This document shows positions 40,750 to 51,980 of a stretch of 64,000 nucleotides of DNA, piece after piece. Origin of the DNA: Rhodanobacter sp. Root480 (lineage in GTDB: Bacteria; Pseudomonadota; Gammaproteobacteria; Xanthomonadales; Rhodanobacteraceae); assembly GCF_001426645.1 (NCBI RefSeq), contig NZ_LMEX01000002.1, forward strand, positions 640,322 through 704,321, given 5' to 3'. The stretch's first letter is position 1; every line of letters begins with the position of its first letter. The notes under the pieces are model-generated. The model was not told the origin of the DNA. It searched no databases and saw only the letters and a program-made list of their open reading frames with translations. The position numbers and the translations under genes were made by a program.

Positions 40750-42870
40750 ATGCTTGCCGACACCACCAAAGATGCCATCCGCGCCGCCTATGCACGCCTG
40801 AAAGACGGCCTGCCGGGTTTCCGCGCGCGCGCCTCGCAGGGCCGGATGATCGCCGAGGTGGCCAAGGCGTTCGGCCAGGCAGGCGGCGTGGCGGTGATCG
40901 AGGCGCCCACCGGCACCGGCAAGTCGATGGCGTACCTGATTGCCGGGGTGGAAGTGGCGCGCTTCCAGAAAAAGAAACTGTTGATCGCCACCGCCACCGT
41001 GGCGCTGCAGGAGCAACTGGTACAACGCGACATCCCGCTGTACCTGCAGCTCAACGGCATCGAGGCGAAAGTGGCGCTGGCCAAGGGTCGCGGCCGCTAT
41101 CTGTGTCCGCGCAACCTGGCACTGGCCGCCAACAGCATCAACGACACCGCGCAGATGGGCCTGGCCGGCTTCGATGCCGACCTGGTGCTGTGGACCAAGC
41201 CGCCGCAGCCACGCGACAAGCAGGCACTGGTCAAACTCGGCGCCGCGTTCGAGAGCCACGAGTGGAATGGCGACATGGACAGCGCGCCGGAGCCGGTCAG
41301 CGACCTGCTGCGCCCGATGCTCACCACCAGCGCCGGCGGCTGCACCAACCGCAAATGCGCGCACTTCATGAACTGCCCGTTCTTCACCGCGCGGCGCGCG
41401 GTGGAAGACGCCGAGATCATCGTGGCCAACCAGGATCTGGTGCTGGCCGACCTGACCATGCCGGGCGAGAGCGCCAGCAACGGCGAGCCAGCCTGGGGCG
41501 GCGTGATCCTGCCGCGACCGGACGAGACGCTGTACATCTTCGACGAAGGCCACCACGTGCCGGGCAAGGCGATCGATCGAGGCGCCGCCGAGGTGTACAT
41601 GAACGTCACCGTGCGCCAGCTGAGCCGGCTTGGCCGGCAGGTGCACGCGGCCTATTCACTGACCGACAAGGAAACCCTGGGCAAGCTCAGCCTGGACAAG
41701 GGCGACGAGAAACTGCAGGAACTCAGCAATACGCTGGAGGAACTGGAGAAGGAAATCCACCTCGGCTGGCTGCCCGATCCATCCGAGACCGAGCCGATGT
41801 ACCGCGGCTCGCTGGGCCAGTTGCCGGAGGCCTGGGTGGCGCACGCGCAAGTGCTCAGCGCATACACCAACGAGGTGCAGCGCTGGCTGGCCGCCGTGCG
41901 CCGCGCGGTGGTGGAAATGACCGACGGCGGCCCCACCCAGGAGGCGCTGTCGCGCGAACTGGGCATCGCGCTGGAGCGGATCGACAAACAGGCCCGCTGC
42001 TGGCGCGCATGGGCGGCGGAGGACCCCGACAACGCCCCACCGATGGCGCGCTGGGTCACCCTGGGCGGCGATCAGCAACTGGTCTGCCACGCCTCGGCCG
42101 TCTCCGCCGGTGGCCTGCTGCGCAGCGTGCTGTGGGGCAACGCCAGCGGCGTGGTGCTGACCTCGGCCACGTTGAGCGCGGGCGGCAACTTTCGTGGCTT
42201 CGCCGACGCGGTGGGGCTGCCCGGCGATGCGGTGACCTTGAGTTTGCCTTCGCCATTCGACCTCGCCGCGCAGGCACGGCTGGAAGTGCCGATGATGCGC
42301 ACACTGCCCGACGCACGCGAGGCGCACGCCGAGGAAATCAGTGAATGGCTGGCCGAGCATCTGGACTGGGATGCGGGCAATCTGGTGCTGTTCACTTCGC
42401 GGGTGAAACTGGACCGCGTGTTGCAAAAACTGCCCATCGCGATGGTGCGCAAGGTGCGCGCCCAAGGCTCGCTGGGCAAGTCGCAACTGGTCGCCGAGCA
42501 CTGCGCCGACATCGAAGCCGGCAAGGGCAGCACGCTGTTCGGGCTGGCCTCCTTCGGCGAAGGTCTGGACCTGCCCGGCAAGCTGTGCGAGACGGTAGTG
42601 ATCACCCAGCTGCCGTTCGCCGTACCCACCGATCCGGTGGGCGCCACCTACGCCGAGTGGCTGGAATCACGCGGCCGCAACCCGTTCATCGAAGTCAGCA
42701 TCCCCGAGGCCACGCGCCTGCTCACCCAATATTGCGGCCGCCTGATCCGCGCCGAAACCGACCAGGGCCGCATCGTGCTGCTGGATCGACGCGTGGTCAC
42801 CAAGCGCTACGGCAGCGGCATGCTGAAGGCACTGCCTCCGTTCCGGCGGGTGATTGAGCGCACCGCCTGA
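40750..42870 (+). CDS. dinG: ATP-dependent DNA helicase DinG
   Basis: DinG is a 5'-3' superfamily 2 helicase of the XPD type that removes R-loops and D-loops. It is 706 residues. Walker A APTGTGKS lies near 52. The iron-sulfur cluster Cys residues are near 119 (RYLCPRN) and 198, 203 and 209 (GGCTNRKCAHFMNC). The DEAH-type box is IFDEGHH near 264. Motifs V/VI include LFGLASFGEGLDLPG and QYCGRLIRAETDQGR. ATG 40750 gives the usual N-terminus. A palindrome follows the stop. Confidence 0.95.
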   Translation: MLADTTKDAIRAAYARLKDGLPGFRARASQGRMIAEVAKAFGQAGGVAVIEAPTGTGKSMAYLIAGVEVARFQKKKLLIATATVALQEQLVQRDIPLYLQLNGIEAKVALAKGRGRYLCPRNLALAANSINDTAQMGLAGFDADLVLWTKPPQPRDKQALVKLGAAFESHEWNGDMDSAPEPVSDLLRPMLTTSAGGCTNRKCAHFMNCPFFTARRAVEDAEIIVANQDLVLADLTMPGESASNGEPAWGGVILPRPDETLYIFDEGHHVPGKAIDRGAAEVYMNVTVRQLSRLGRQVHAAYSLTDKETLGKLSLDKGDEKLQELSNTLEELEKEIHLGWLPDPSETEPMYRGSLGQLPEAWVAHAQVLSAYTNEVQRWLAAVRRAVVEMTDGGPTQEALSRELGIALERIDKQARCWRAWAAEDPDNAPPMARWVTLGGDQQLVCHASAVSAGGLLRSVLWGNASGVVLTSATLSAGGNFRGFADAVGLPGDAVTLSLPSPFDLAAQARLEVPMMRTLPDAREAHAEEISEWLAEHLDWDAGNLVLFTSRVKLDRVLQKLPIAMVRKVRAQGSLGKSQLVAEHCADIEAGKGSTLFGLASFGEGLDLPGKLCETVVITQLPFAVPTDPVGATYAEWLESRGRNPFIEVSIPEATRLLTQYCGRLIRAETDQGRIVLLDRRVVTKRYGSGMLKALPPFRRVIERTA

Positions 42871-42888
42871 ACGGCGCGCGCCTTGCTG

Positions 42889-42910
42889 CCTCCCCTGCTC
42901 GCAGGGGAGG
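42889..42910. repeat. Perfect GC-rich hairpin after dinG
   Basis: CCTCCCCTGC (42889-42898) and GCAGGGGAGG (42901-42910) form a 10-bp stem around two bases. GCCGGGTTAGG follows. It may mark the transcript end, but no T-run is present. Confidence 0.5.
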
Positions 42911-43030
42911 GCCGGGTTAGGTCGCTCTTGATCTCGCGCTCCCGCAACCCGGAGGTACCGAAAGTCATCTACGCCGCACGACGGCCCTGCGCTAGAGTGA
43001 CCGCATTCTCCGATCCGCGAGGCACACGAC

Positions 43031-43228
43031 ATGGCCGGTTTCCTGCTTTGGTTGTTGCTGCTGGTGTTCTGCTGGCCGCTGGCGCTGCTGGCGCTGGTGC
43101 TGTACCCGATCGTGTGGTTGCTGTTGCTGCCGCTGCGGTTGGTGGGCATTACAGTGACGGCGGTGTTTGCCTTCCTCGGTGCGCTGATGATGTTGCCGGC
43201 GCGCGTGCTGCGTGGGCGTCCCGCCTGA
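43031..43228 (+). CDS. Small hydrophobic membrane protein, unknown function
   Basis: A 65-residue protein that is almost wholly hydrophobic: LLWLLLLVFCWPLALLALVL (about 5-24), then VWLLLLPLRLVGITVTAVFAF, and a short basic tail (RVLRGRPA). It has two to three membrane segments and no recognised family. CGAGG lies 10-14 bases upstream of the ATG. The DNA between dinG and this gene holds only a hairpin. Confidence 0.65.
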   Translation: MAGFLLWLLLLVFCWPLALLALVLYPIVWLLLLPLRLVGITVTAVFAFLGALMMLPARVLRGRPA

Positions 43229-43270
43229 GCGCGACCTGCACAATGCCGCCAAACCGGGTACAAGTGCGGC

Positions 43271-43672
43271 ATGAAATCCATCGACACCATGACGCCGTGC
43301 CCGTGCGGCAACGACGCCGGCTACGCCGCTTGCTGTGGCCCGCTGCACGACGGCAAGCCGGCTGAGTCGGCCGAGCAGTTGATGCGCTCGCGCTACAGCG
43401 CGTATGTGCTGTTGCGTGAGGATTACCTGCTGGCCAGCTGGCATGCCGATACGCGGCCGGCGTCGCTGCGATTGGCCGCGCAGCAACCGGCGCCGACCTG
43501 GCTGGGGCTGGATATCCGCCAGCATCACGTCATCGACAGCGATCACGCCACCGTCGAGTTCGTGGCCCGCTACCGGCTCGGTGGAGGTCGCGCGCAACGC
43601 CAGCACGAAACCAGCCGCTTCGTGCGGGTAAACGATCGCTGGTTCTATCGCGATGGCGAGATCAAGGCCTGA
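43271..43672 (+). CDS. YchJ-family SEC-C motif protein (UPF0225)
   Basis: A 133-residue protein of the YchJ type. The N-terminal SEC-C zinc-binding motif is CPCGNDAGYAACCGPLHDG (about 10-28), followed by AEQLMRSRYSAYV, the family hallmark. The rest has an NTF2-like fold (ATVEFVARYRLGG, HETSRFVRVNDRWFYRDGE). E. coli YchJ has a second SEC-C motif at its end, which is missing here. Function is unknown. Confidence 0.92.
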   Translation: MKSIDTMTPCPCGNDAGYAACCGPLHDGKPAESAEQLMRSRYSAYVLLREDYLLASWHADTRPASLRLAAQQPAPTWLGLDIRQHHVIDSDHATVEFVARYRLGGGRAQRQHETSRFVRVNDRWFYRDGEIKA

Positions 43673-43699
43673 CCGCCCGCAGCGACGCGGCGGCTTTCT

Positions 43700-45403
<1,704 letters not shown>

Positions 45404-45496
45404 TCACCGCAGCGTGATGGGCACGCCCGGTTGCGGAGTAGCGGCCCATGACCTGACCCTTCGTAGTCGGTCGCCGCAACGCGGCGCAGCCGATCG

Positions 45497-46264
45497 CTAG
45501 CCCGCGCCGCCGATGGGTATCGACGATTGGCCGTCCATACGGCCATTCGGTCCGTAGCGACGTTCGACGATCACGCCCGCACCGTGGCGGTCGATCGCCA
45601 CCACCGTGCTGGCGCGCGTGCCGTAGTGTTCGCCGCGGATGAAGGCGGCCGAAAGCAGCCGCTCGCGCTCAAGCCCCACGCCGGTCTGCGGCAGTTCCGC
45701 ATCGGCGGCGGGCTGTTCGTCGGCCAGCGCCTCGAACAGCGGCTCGAAACCGTCATCGCCGCCCTCGTCGATCCACTGCTGCAAGCGCTGCATCAAGTTG
45801 CGCGTCTTGGGCCACGGCGTATTGAAATCGGCGTTGGACAAGCCGTGCACGCCCGGCGTGATCGCCTGCGCCCGCGGCTGCGGCCGGTTGCCCAGGTAGA
45901 AGCCGTCACGGCCGTCGAAGGTGAGCAGATTGAATGGCCGGAACGTGGCCGCCGATGCCAGCAATTGGGTGGCGTGGGTGGCGGCATCGGCGGCACCGGC
46001 CAGATAGTCGGTGGCCAGCATGCCGCGCGACACACCCAATTGCGGATCGCTGGGATCGCGCACATTGGTGACCACGCAGCAGCGTCCCGCATCGGTGACG
46101 CCCAGCCAGGTGCCACCAGCCTGCAGGTCGCGCCCGCCGATGATCGGCAGGTCGTCCCAGCGCGCCAGCGCGGCGCTGGGGCGTGCGTGCATTTCGTCGC
46201 GATTGCCTGCCAGCAGCAGGCGCCAGCGTGGATGGGCATCCCAGGCGAAAGCGATCAGACACAT
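45497..46264 (-). CDS. NRDE family protein (DUF833/TANGO2-like)
   Basis: A 255-residue protein named after its NRDE motif (residues 21-24) in LLLAGNRDEMHARPSAALARW, following the initiator MCLIAFAW. In this Ntn-hydrolase-like family the second-residue Cys is a likely nucleophile. RDLQAGGTWLGVTDAGRCCVVTNVRDP is the next conserved block. The eukaryotic relative TANGO2 has been linked to haem or lipid handling, and the bacterial role is not known. It lies 72 bases from galM on the same strand. Confidence 0.9.
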   Translation of the reverse strand: MCLIAFAWDAHPRWRLLLAGNRDEMHARPSAALARWDDLPIIGGRDLQAGGTWLGVTDAGRCCVVTNVRDPSDPQLGVSRGMLATDYLAGAADAATHATQLLASAATFRPFNLLTFDGRDGFYLGNRPQPRAQAITPGVHGLSNADFNTPWPKTRNLMQRLQQWIDEGGDDGFEPLFEALADEQPAADAELPQTGVGLERERLLSAAFIRGEHYGTRASTVVAIDRHGAGVIVERRYGPNGRMDGQSSIPIGGAG

Positions 46265-46336
46265 GGCGGAACAATGATGGTCGACATGCCGACCATTGTG
46301 GGCGATGCGCCACGGCTCGGCCAGCCGTGGCCGGCC

Positions 46337-47506
46337 TCAGGGCGACGGCGCGACGGCATCCGTGGTGGAGAACGCATACACGATGTGGTTGCGGTAGGTC
46401 TGGCCGGGCATCAGGCGCGCCGAGCCGAACGCCGGCTGGTTCGGCGTGTCGGGAAACAGCTCCGGCTCCAGCGCGAACCCGGCGTTGTGCTGGTAGTGCG
46501 TCCCGCTGGTGCCGATCGAGGTGCCGTTCAGATGATTGGCGGAATAGAACTGCAGGCCCGGCTGGTTGGAATGCAGGGTCAGCACGCGGCCGGAAGCGGG
46601 ATCTTCCGCCCGCGCCATCAGCCGCATTTTGTTGTCGGGATGGCGGCTGATCACCCAGTTGTGGTCGTAGCCATGGGCAATCAGCAACTGCGGCTCGCCG
46701 TTGCGATGGATGTCCTGGCCGATCGGCTTGCCTTGGCGGAAATCGAAAGCGGTGCTGGTGACGTCGGCGAACTTGCCGGTGGGGATCGCCCCCGCATCGA
46801 CCGGCAGATACGTATCCGCGGGGATCGTCAGGCGCTGGTCCAGCACGTTGCCCGACGCCTCGCCCGCCAGGTTCCAGTAGATGTGGTTGGTGATGTTGAC
46901 GATCGTGGGCTTGTCGGTAGTGGCGGTATAGTCGATCGTCAGCCGGTTGTCCGCGCCCAGCGTGTAGACGGCGGTGGCGGTCAGCTTGCCCGGAAAACCC
47001 ATGTCGCCATCGGGGCTGACATAGCGCAGGGTGACGCTGGCGCCGTTGGCGTCGTGCGTGGTATCGACCACCGTCCACAACACCTTGTCGAAACCGATCG
47101 GGCCACTGTGCAGCGAATTGACGCCGTCAGTGAGCGGCAGTTGGTAGGTGTGGCCGTCCAGCGTGAAGCGGCCCTTGGCGATGCGGTTGGCATAGCGCCC
47201 CACCGTGGCGCCGAAGCACTGCGGCCTGGCCAGGTACTCCGCCAGGTCGATCGAGCCCAGCACGATATTGACCGGCTTGCCGTCGCGATCGGGCGCGCTG
47301 AGCGAGCGCACCGCGGCACCCAGCGTGATCACCTGCGCCACCAGGCCATGACCGTTGTCCAGCGTGACCTCGCCCACCTTGCGGCCGTCGGGCATGGTGC
47401 CGAAATCGCCACGGGTGACGCTGGTGGCCGTGCTGGCCACCGCGGTCAATGGCAGCGCGACCACCGCCCAACCCAACCACCGCCTGATCCGATTCGCTCG
47501 CTTCAT
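46337..47506 (-). CDS. galM: Exported aldose 1-epimerase (galactose mutarotase)
   Basis: GalM interconverts alpha and beta anomers of aldoses. The protein is 389 residues. The N-terminus (RIRRWLGWAVVALPLTAVASTATS) is a signal peptide, placing it in the periplasm. The enzyme domain has RYANRIAKGRFTLDGHTYQL, LHSGPIGFDKVLW (substrate-binding His), PTIVNITNHIYWNL (second His) and LFPDTPNQP near the catalytic Glu. It is divergent from the regulator of the galactonate operon and shares its intergenic region, so it is probably co-regulated with galactose oxidation. Confidence 0.93.
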   Translation of the reverse strand: MKRANRIRRWLGWAVVALPLTAVASTATSVTRGDFGTMPDGRKVGEVTLDNGHGLVAQVITLGAAVRSLSAPDRDGKPVNIVLGSIDLAEYLARPQCFGATVGRYANRIAKGRFTLDGHTYQLPLTDGVNSLHSGPIGFDKVLWTVVDTTHDANGASVTLRYVSPDGDMGFPGKLTATAVYTLGADNRLTIDYTATTDKPTIVNITNHIYWNLAGEASGNVLDQRLTIPADTYLPVDAGAIPTGKFADVTSTAFDFRQGKPIGQDIHRNGEPQLLIAHGYDHNWVISRHPDNKMRLMARAEDPASGRVLTLHSNQPGLQFYSANHLNGTSIGTSGTHYQHNAGFALEPELFPDTPNQPAFGSARLMPGQTYRNHIVYAFSTTDAVAPSP

Positions 47507-47560
47507 GTCCGGCCTCGTTGAAGGGCACAGCACCATGCGCGGCCGGCCCGTGTGATAATA

Positions 47561-47571
47561 TTGTATGACTA
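47561..47571. promoter_or_regulatory. Candidate FadR-type GntR operator between galM and the dgo operon
   Basis: TTGTATGACTA fits the FadR-subfamily pattern T-N-G-T-N3-A-C-N-A. It lies in an AT-rich patch (TGTGATAATATTG) that could supply -10 elements to both sides, 55 bases from the galM start and 188 from the regulator start. Prediction only. Confidence 0.4.
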
Positions 47572-47758
47572 ATTGAACTATCCGCCGGGCCGATACCCAA
47601 CGCCATCCGGCCTTCCGCACACCCTTGCCAGCGCCCCTTCCGATCATCGTACTTACTATGACGACTGCACCCCGCTCTCAGCAAGGCGACCGGCAGCGAG
47701 TGGCTGGACGCCCGCTCGTCCGGCCACCCATCGATGCCGGTGCGGCAGGCCTGCGACC

Positions 47759-48475
47759 ATGATCAGGTCGACATCTCCCCGAAACCTGCACGGCCACGTC
47801 ATGCACGAGCTTGGGCGGCGCATCGTGGGTGGCGAGTTGCGCCCCGGCGATGTGCTGCCGCGCGAGGAACTGCTGGCCGAACAGATGAACGTGAGCCGCA
47901 CCGCACTGCGCGAGGCGATGAAGGTGTTGTCGGCCAAGGGGCTGGTGGAGTCGCGCACCAAGGTCGGCACCCGCGTGCGCGACCCGCGCTACTGGCATCA
48001 GCTGGACGCCGACGTGCTGGCGTGGCGTTGCGCGCTGATGCCCACCGAGGATTTCGTGCAGAAGCTGGCGGAGATGCGCGAGATCATCGAACCCAGCGCC
48101 GCTGCCGCCGCCGCGCGGCGCGGCAGCGAGGAACAACTCAAACGACTCGAAGCCGCCTACGCCGCGATGGATGCCGCACAGACGCTGGACGCCTGGGCCG
48201 AGGCCGATCTCGATTTCCACGAGGCGCTGCTCAGCGCCACCAACAACGAGCTGATGATTTCGCTGTTCTCGGTGATCGAAACCGCGCTGGGCACGTTCTT
48301 CGTGCTGTCCGCGCGCACCGTGAAAAATTTCAAATATTCATTGCCCCACCATCGCAAGGTGCTCGACGCGGTGCGTCGCCGGCAACCCGAAGCCGCCCGG
48401 CGCGCCATGCAACGCATGATCGCCGACTCCAGCGCCCCCACGAACAAGACGCGCCGCCATGTGGAGAAAGGTTGA
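47759..48475 (+). CDS. dgoR: FadR-family GntR regulator (DgoR-like)
   Basis: A 238-residue repressor-type protein. The winged helix is HVMHELGRRIVGGELRPGDVLP, EQMNVSRTALREAMKVLSAKGLVE and VGTRVRDPRYW (about 10-80). The C-terminal FCD effector domain (about 90-225) has MREIIEPSAAAAAARR, DLDFHEALLSATNNEL and PHHRKVLDAVRRR, with His/Asp residues for metal and ligand binding. Its place at the head of the galactonate genes points to galactonate or a related acid as inducer. ATG 47759 is chosen; the upstream frame is non-coding. Confidence 0.87.
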   Translation: MIRSTSPRNLHGHVMHELGRRIVGGELRPGDVLPREELLAEQMNVSRTALREAMKVLSAKGLVESRTKVGTRVRDPRYWHQLDADVLAWRCALMPTEDFVQKLAEMREIIEPSAAAAAARRGSEEQLKRLEAAYAAMDAAQTLDAWAEADLDFHEALLSATNNELMISLFSVIETALGTFFVLSARTVKNFKYSLPHHRKVLDAVRRRQPEAARRAMQRMIADSSAPTNKTRRHVEKG

Positions 48476-48479
48476 AACC

Positions 48480-49430
48480 ATGGGCTGGCTGATCGGCCTC
48501 GACTGGGGCACCACCAGCCTGCGCGCGATGCTGTTCGACGGCGAAGGCGGCGTGCACGAAACCCGCCACCGCGCCTGGGGGATCCGCCAGTTGCCGGAAG
48601 GCGGGTTCGAGGCTGCGCTGTCATCGATCTGCGAAGGCTGGCCGTCATGCCCGGTGCTGGCCGCCGGCATGATCGGCAGCCAGCAGGGCTGGCACGAAGC
48701 GCCCTATGTCGACACGCCCGCCGACGTGCACGCGTTGGCTGCCCATCTGGTAACGGTAGCGGCCGCCGACGGACGCCGCATCCACATCATTCCGGGCGTG
48801 CGCGACGGCGTGGGCCCCAATGTGATGCGGGGCGAGGAAACCCAACTGATCGGCGTGCTGGATGCGCAGCCACGCCTCGCCGAAGGCACGCCGCTGGTGT
48901 TGCCCGGCACGCACAGCAAATGGGTGCAGTTGCACCGGCGCCGCATCACCGGTTTCACCACGATGATGACCGGCGAGTTGTACGGCTTGCTGCGCACGCA
49001 CTCGATCCTTGGCACCGGCCTGCCCGATGCACGCGCCGCAGCACGCCACCACGAAAGCTTCGATGGCGGCGTGCGCGCCGCCCGCGCCAGCGGCTCGGCC
49101 GGCGTGCTGACGCGGCTGTTTTCCGCGCGCACGCTGGTGCTCGAAGGAAAGCTGGATGCCGCCGCCGTGCCCGACTATCTGTCCGGCCTGCTGATTGGCG
49201 AAGAGTGGCGCGCCGCGCTCGCCGCCGGCTGGCTCGATCGCGGCGAGATCCCGGTATTGATCGGCGATGAAGCGTTGTGCCTGCGCTACCGCCGCGCCGC
49301 CGCCTTGTTCGACCTGCCCGACCCCACCTGGATCGCCGACGCTACCGCGCGCGGCCTGTGGCGCATCGCCCGCGTCGCCGGCCTGGCCGTCGATCGCACA
49401 CCTCCCGTCCCCATGGAGCTCCCCGGATGA
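48480..49430 (+). CDS. dgoK: 2-dehydro-3-deoxygalactonokinase
   Basis: DgoK phosphorylates 2-dehydro-3-deoxygalactonate (KDGal) at O6 with ATP. The protein is 316 residues with an actin-like fold: IGLDWGTTSLRAMLFDG is the phosphate-1 motif, AGMIGSQQGWHEAPY is a typical DgoK block, and VLPGTHSKWVQLHRRRITGFTTMMTGELY contains the family's signature. It starts 5 bases after the regulator stop and overlaps dgoA by four bases. A GAAAGG sequence precedes it. Confidence 0.95.
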   Translation: MGWLIGLDWGTTSLRAMLFDGEGGVHETRHRAWGIRQLPEGGFEAALSSICEGWPSCPVLAAGMIGSQQGWHEAPYVDTPADVHALAAHLVTVAAADGRRIHIIPGVRDGVGPNVMRGEETQLIGVLDAQPRLAEGTPLVLPGTHSKWVQLHRRRITGFTTMMTGELYGLLRTHSILGTGLPDARAAARHHESFDGGVRAARASGSAGVLTRLFSARTLVLEGKLDAAAVPDYLSGLLIGEEWRAALAAGWLDRGEIPVLIGDEALCLRYRRAAALFDLPDPTWIADATARGLWRIARVAGLAVDRTPPVPMELPG

Positions 49431-50062
49431 TCCGTTCCTGGCTCGACCCGTTACCGCTCATCGCCATCCTGCGCGGCCTCACCCCACGTGAGGCCGTCGC
49501 CATCGGCGAAGTGATTGCCGACGCCGGCTTCCGCATGCTGGAAGTGCCGCTGAATTCGCCCGACCCGCTGGAAAGCATCCGCTTGCTGCATGAACGGCTG
49601 GGCGAGCGCTGCCTGATCGGCGCCGGCACGGTGATGACGCCGGCGCAGGTCGACGACATCGCCGCCGCCGGCGGCAAGCTGATCGTGATGCCGCACGCGG
49701 ACACGCAGGTGATCGCCGCCGCCAAGCGCGCCGGCATGGTCTGTACACCCGGCGTGGCCACGCCCACCGAGGCGTTCGCCGCGCTGGCCGCCGGCGCCGA
49801 TGCGCTGAAGATCTTCCCGGCCGAACAGGTCAGCCCGGCCGTGGTGAAAGCGTGGCGTGCGGTCTTGCCGCGCGATCTGGCGCTGCTGCCGGTGGGCGGC
49901 ATCACGCCCGACAACATGCAACCCTACGTCGACGCGGGCGCCAACGGTTTCGGCATCGGCTCGGCGCTGTACGCGCCCGGCCGCGACGTGGCCGACGTGG
50001 GCCGCCGCGCGCAGGCGTTTGCGCGAGCGTGGGCTGCGCTGCCGCGGGGAGAACGCGCATGA
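49427..50062 (+). CDS. dgoA: 2-dehydro-3-deoxy-6-phosphogalactonate aldolase
   Basis: DgoA splits KDPGal into pyruvate and D-glyceraldehyde 3-phosphate. The protein is 211 residues, a TIM-barrel class I aldolase. [20 protein letters not shown] contains the early strand, [12 protein letters not shown] and MPHADTQVI follow, and the Schiff-base Lys128 is in [33 protein letters not shown] binds phosphate. It overlaps the stop of dgoK and the start of dgoD by four bases each, giving a tightly coupled operon. Confidence 0.95.
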   Translation: MIRSWLDPLPLIAILRGLTPREAVAIGEVIADAGFRMLEVPLNSPDPLESIRLLHERLGERCLIGAGTVMTPAQVDDIAAAGGKLIVMPHADTQVIAAAKRAGMVCTPGVATPTEAFAALAAGADALKIFPAEQVSPAVVKAWRAVLPRDLALLPVGGITPDNMQPYVDAGANGFGIGSALYAPGRDVADVGRRAQAFARAWAALPRGERA

Positions 50063-51207
50063 AGATCACCAAGCTCACCACCTTCCTGGTGCCGCCGCGC
50101 TGGTTGTTCCTGCGCATCGACACCGATGCGGGCATCTGCGGCTGGGGCGAGCCGGTGGTGGAAGGCCGCGCGCATACCGTGGCAGCCGCCGTGGATGAGC
50201 TTTCCGATTACCTGATCGGCAAGGACCCGCGCCACATCGAGGATCTGTGGAACGTGATGTATCGCGGCGGCTTCTATCGCGGCGGCCCGATCCTGATGAG
50301 TGCCATCGCCGGCATCGACCAGGCGCTGTGGGACATCAAGGGCAAGGATCTGGACGTGCCGGTGCATGCGCTGCTGGGCGGCCCGGTGCGCGACCGCATC
50401 CGCGTGTATTCGTGGATCGGCGGCGATCGCCCGGCCGATACGGCCAGGGCCGCCAGCGAGGCGGTGGGGCGCGGCTTCACCGCGGTGAAGATGAATGCCA
50501 CCGAGGAAATGCAGTATGTCGACACGCACGACAAGGTCGAGCACGTGCTGGCCAACGTGCAGGCGGTGCGTGAGGCGGTGGGGCCGAACGTGGGCCTTGG
50601 GCTCGATTTCCACGGCCGCGTGCACAAGCCAATGGCCAAGGTGCTGATGCGCGAACTGGCGCCGTACAAGCTGATGTTCATCGAGGAGCCGGTGCTGTCC
50701 GACCATCTGGAGGCGATCCCCGAACTGGCCGCAATTTCGCCCGCGCCGATCGCGCTGGGCGAACGGCTGTACTCGCGCTACGACTTCAAGCGCGTATTGC
50801 AGCGCGGCGGCGTGGACATCATCCAGCCCGACCCGTCGCATGCCGGCGGCATCACCGAAACCTGCAAGATCGCCGCGATGGCCGAAGCCTACGACGTGGC
50901 GCTGGCGCTGCATTGCCCGCTGGGTCCGATCGCGCTGGCGGCCAACCTGCAGATCGACGCGGTGTGCCACAACGCGTTCATCCAGGAGCAGAGCCTGGGC
51001 ATCCACTACAACGCCGGCAACGACCTGCTCGACTACATCAGCGACCGCAGCGTTTTCGCCTATGAAAACGGCTTCGTCACCATCCCCGGCGGCCCCGGCC
51101 TGGGTATCACGGTGAACGAGGAATACGTCGCCGAACGCGCCGCCGTCGGCCATCGTTGGCGCAACCCGATCTGGCGCCACGCGGATAACAGCGTGGCGGA
51201 ATGGTGA
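50059..51207 (+). CDS. dgoD: D-galactonate dehydratase
   Basis: DgoD dehydrates D-galactonate to KDGal. It is a 382-residue member of the enolase superfamily (mandelate racemase group). The metal ligands and acid/base residues fall at the E. coli positions: Asp183 and His185 (LDFHGR), Glu209 (FIEEP), Glu235 (LGERL) and His285 (LHCPLG). The N-terminal capping domain is 1-125 ([23 protein letters not shown]). It overlaps dgoA by 4 bases, and its end overlaps the possible first start of the SDR gene. Confidence 0.97.
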   Translation: MKITKLTTFLVPPRWLFLRIDTDAGICGWGEPVVEGRAHTVAAAVDELSDYLIGKDPRHIEDLWNVMYRGGFYRGGPILMSAIAGIDQALWDIKGKDLDVPVHALLGGPVRDRIRVYSWIGGDRPADTARAASEAVGRGFTAVKMNATEEMQYVDTHDKVEHVLANVQAVREAVGPNVGLGLDFHGRVHKPMAKVLMRELAPYKLMFIEEPVLSDHLEAIPELAAISPAPIALGERLYSRYDFKRVLQRGGVDIIQPDPSHAGGITETCKIAAMAEAYDVALALHCPLGPIALAANLQIDAVCHNAFIQEQSLGIHYNAGNDLLDYISDRSVFAYENGFVTIPGGPGLGITVNEEYVAERAAVGHRWRNPIWRHADNSVAEW

Positions 51208-51980
51208 CCCGGATGAAACCCGCGTATGCCACTTATCCCAGCCTCGCCAACCGCGCGGTATTGATCACGGGCGGCGCCAGCGGCATCGGCGCCGCTTTCG
51301 TCCAGCACTTCGCGCGTCAGGGTGCGCGGGTGGCGTTTCTCGACCTTGATACCGCGTCAGCGCAATCGCTGCTCGATGACTTGGGCGAGGTGAATCACAC
51401 GCCGCTGTTCATCGCCTGCGACCTCACCGACCTGGATGCGCTGAAGGGCGCGATCGACCAGGCGCGCGCGCACATCGGCCCGATCGCGGTGCTGATCAAT
51501 AACGCCGCCAACGACGTGCGGCACGATTTCGCCGCCACCACCGCCGCCGACTTCGAGCGCAGCGTGGCGGTGAATCTGCGCCACCAGTATTTCGCCACGC
51601 AGGCGGTGGTCGAGGACATGAAATCGCTGGGCGGCGGCTCGGTGATCTGCCTGGGCTCCACCGGCTGGATGATCAAGAACGCGGGCTATCCGATGTACAC
51701 GATGGCCAAAGCCGCCATTCACGGCCTGGTGGCGGGGCTGGCCCGCGAACTGGGCCAGCACCACATCCGCATCAACTGCCTGGTGCCCGGCTGGGTGATC
51801 ACCGAGAAGCAGCAGCGGTTGTGGCTGGACGCCGAGGGCGAAGCCGACATCGCCCGCAATCAATGCCTGCCCGGCCATGTGATGGCCGAAGACCTGGCCC
51901 GCGGCGCGCTGTTCCTGGCGGCCGACGACAGCCGTATGCTGACCGCCAAGGATCTGATCATCGACGGAGGCTGGACATGA
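51201..51980 (+). CDS. Short-chain dehydrogenase, probable galactose dehydrogenase
   Basis: A 259-residue NAD(P)-dependent SDR. The dinucleotide motif [13 protein letters not shown] lies near residue 25, and [14 protein letters not shown] carries the NNA motif. The catalytic Tyr and Lys are in [10 protein letters not shown], and [13 protein letters not shown] follows. Its place between galactonate dehydratase and a lactonase suggests oxidation of D-galactose (or L-arabinose or D-fucose) at C1 to the lactone. This is inference from context. The start is uncertain: ATG 51201 overlaps dgoD, while ATG 51213 gives [11 protein letters not shown] and may be the real one. Confidence 0.9.
   Translation: MVTRMKPAYATYPSLANRAVLITGGASGIGAAFVQHFARQGARVAFLDLDTASAQSLLDDLGEVNHTPLFIACDLTDLDALKGAIDQARAHIGPIAVLINNAANDVRHDFAATTAADFERSVAVNLRHQYFATQAVVEDMKSLGGGSVICLGSTGWMIKNAGYPMYTMAKAAIHGLVAGLARELGQHHIRINCLVPGWVITEKQQRLWLDAEGEADIARNQCLPGHVMAEDLARGALFLAADDSRMLTAKDLIIDGGWT

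Noticed and set aside
45527..47521. 664-codon plus-strand frame opposite the NRDE gene and galM
   Set aside because: It spans two real minus-strand genes and the gap between them, with composition typical of a shadow frame.
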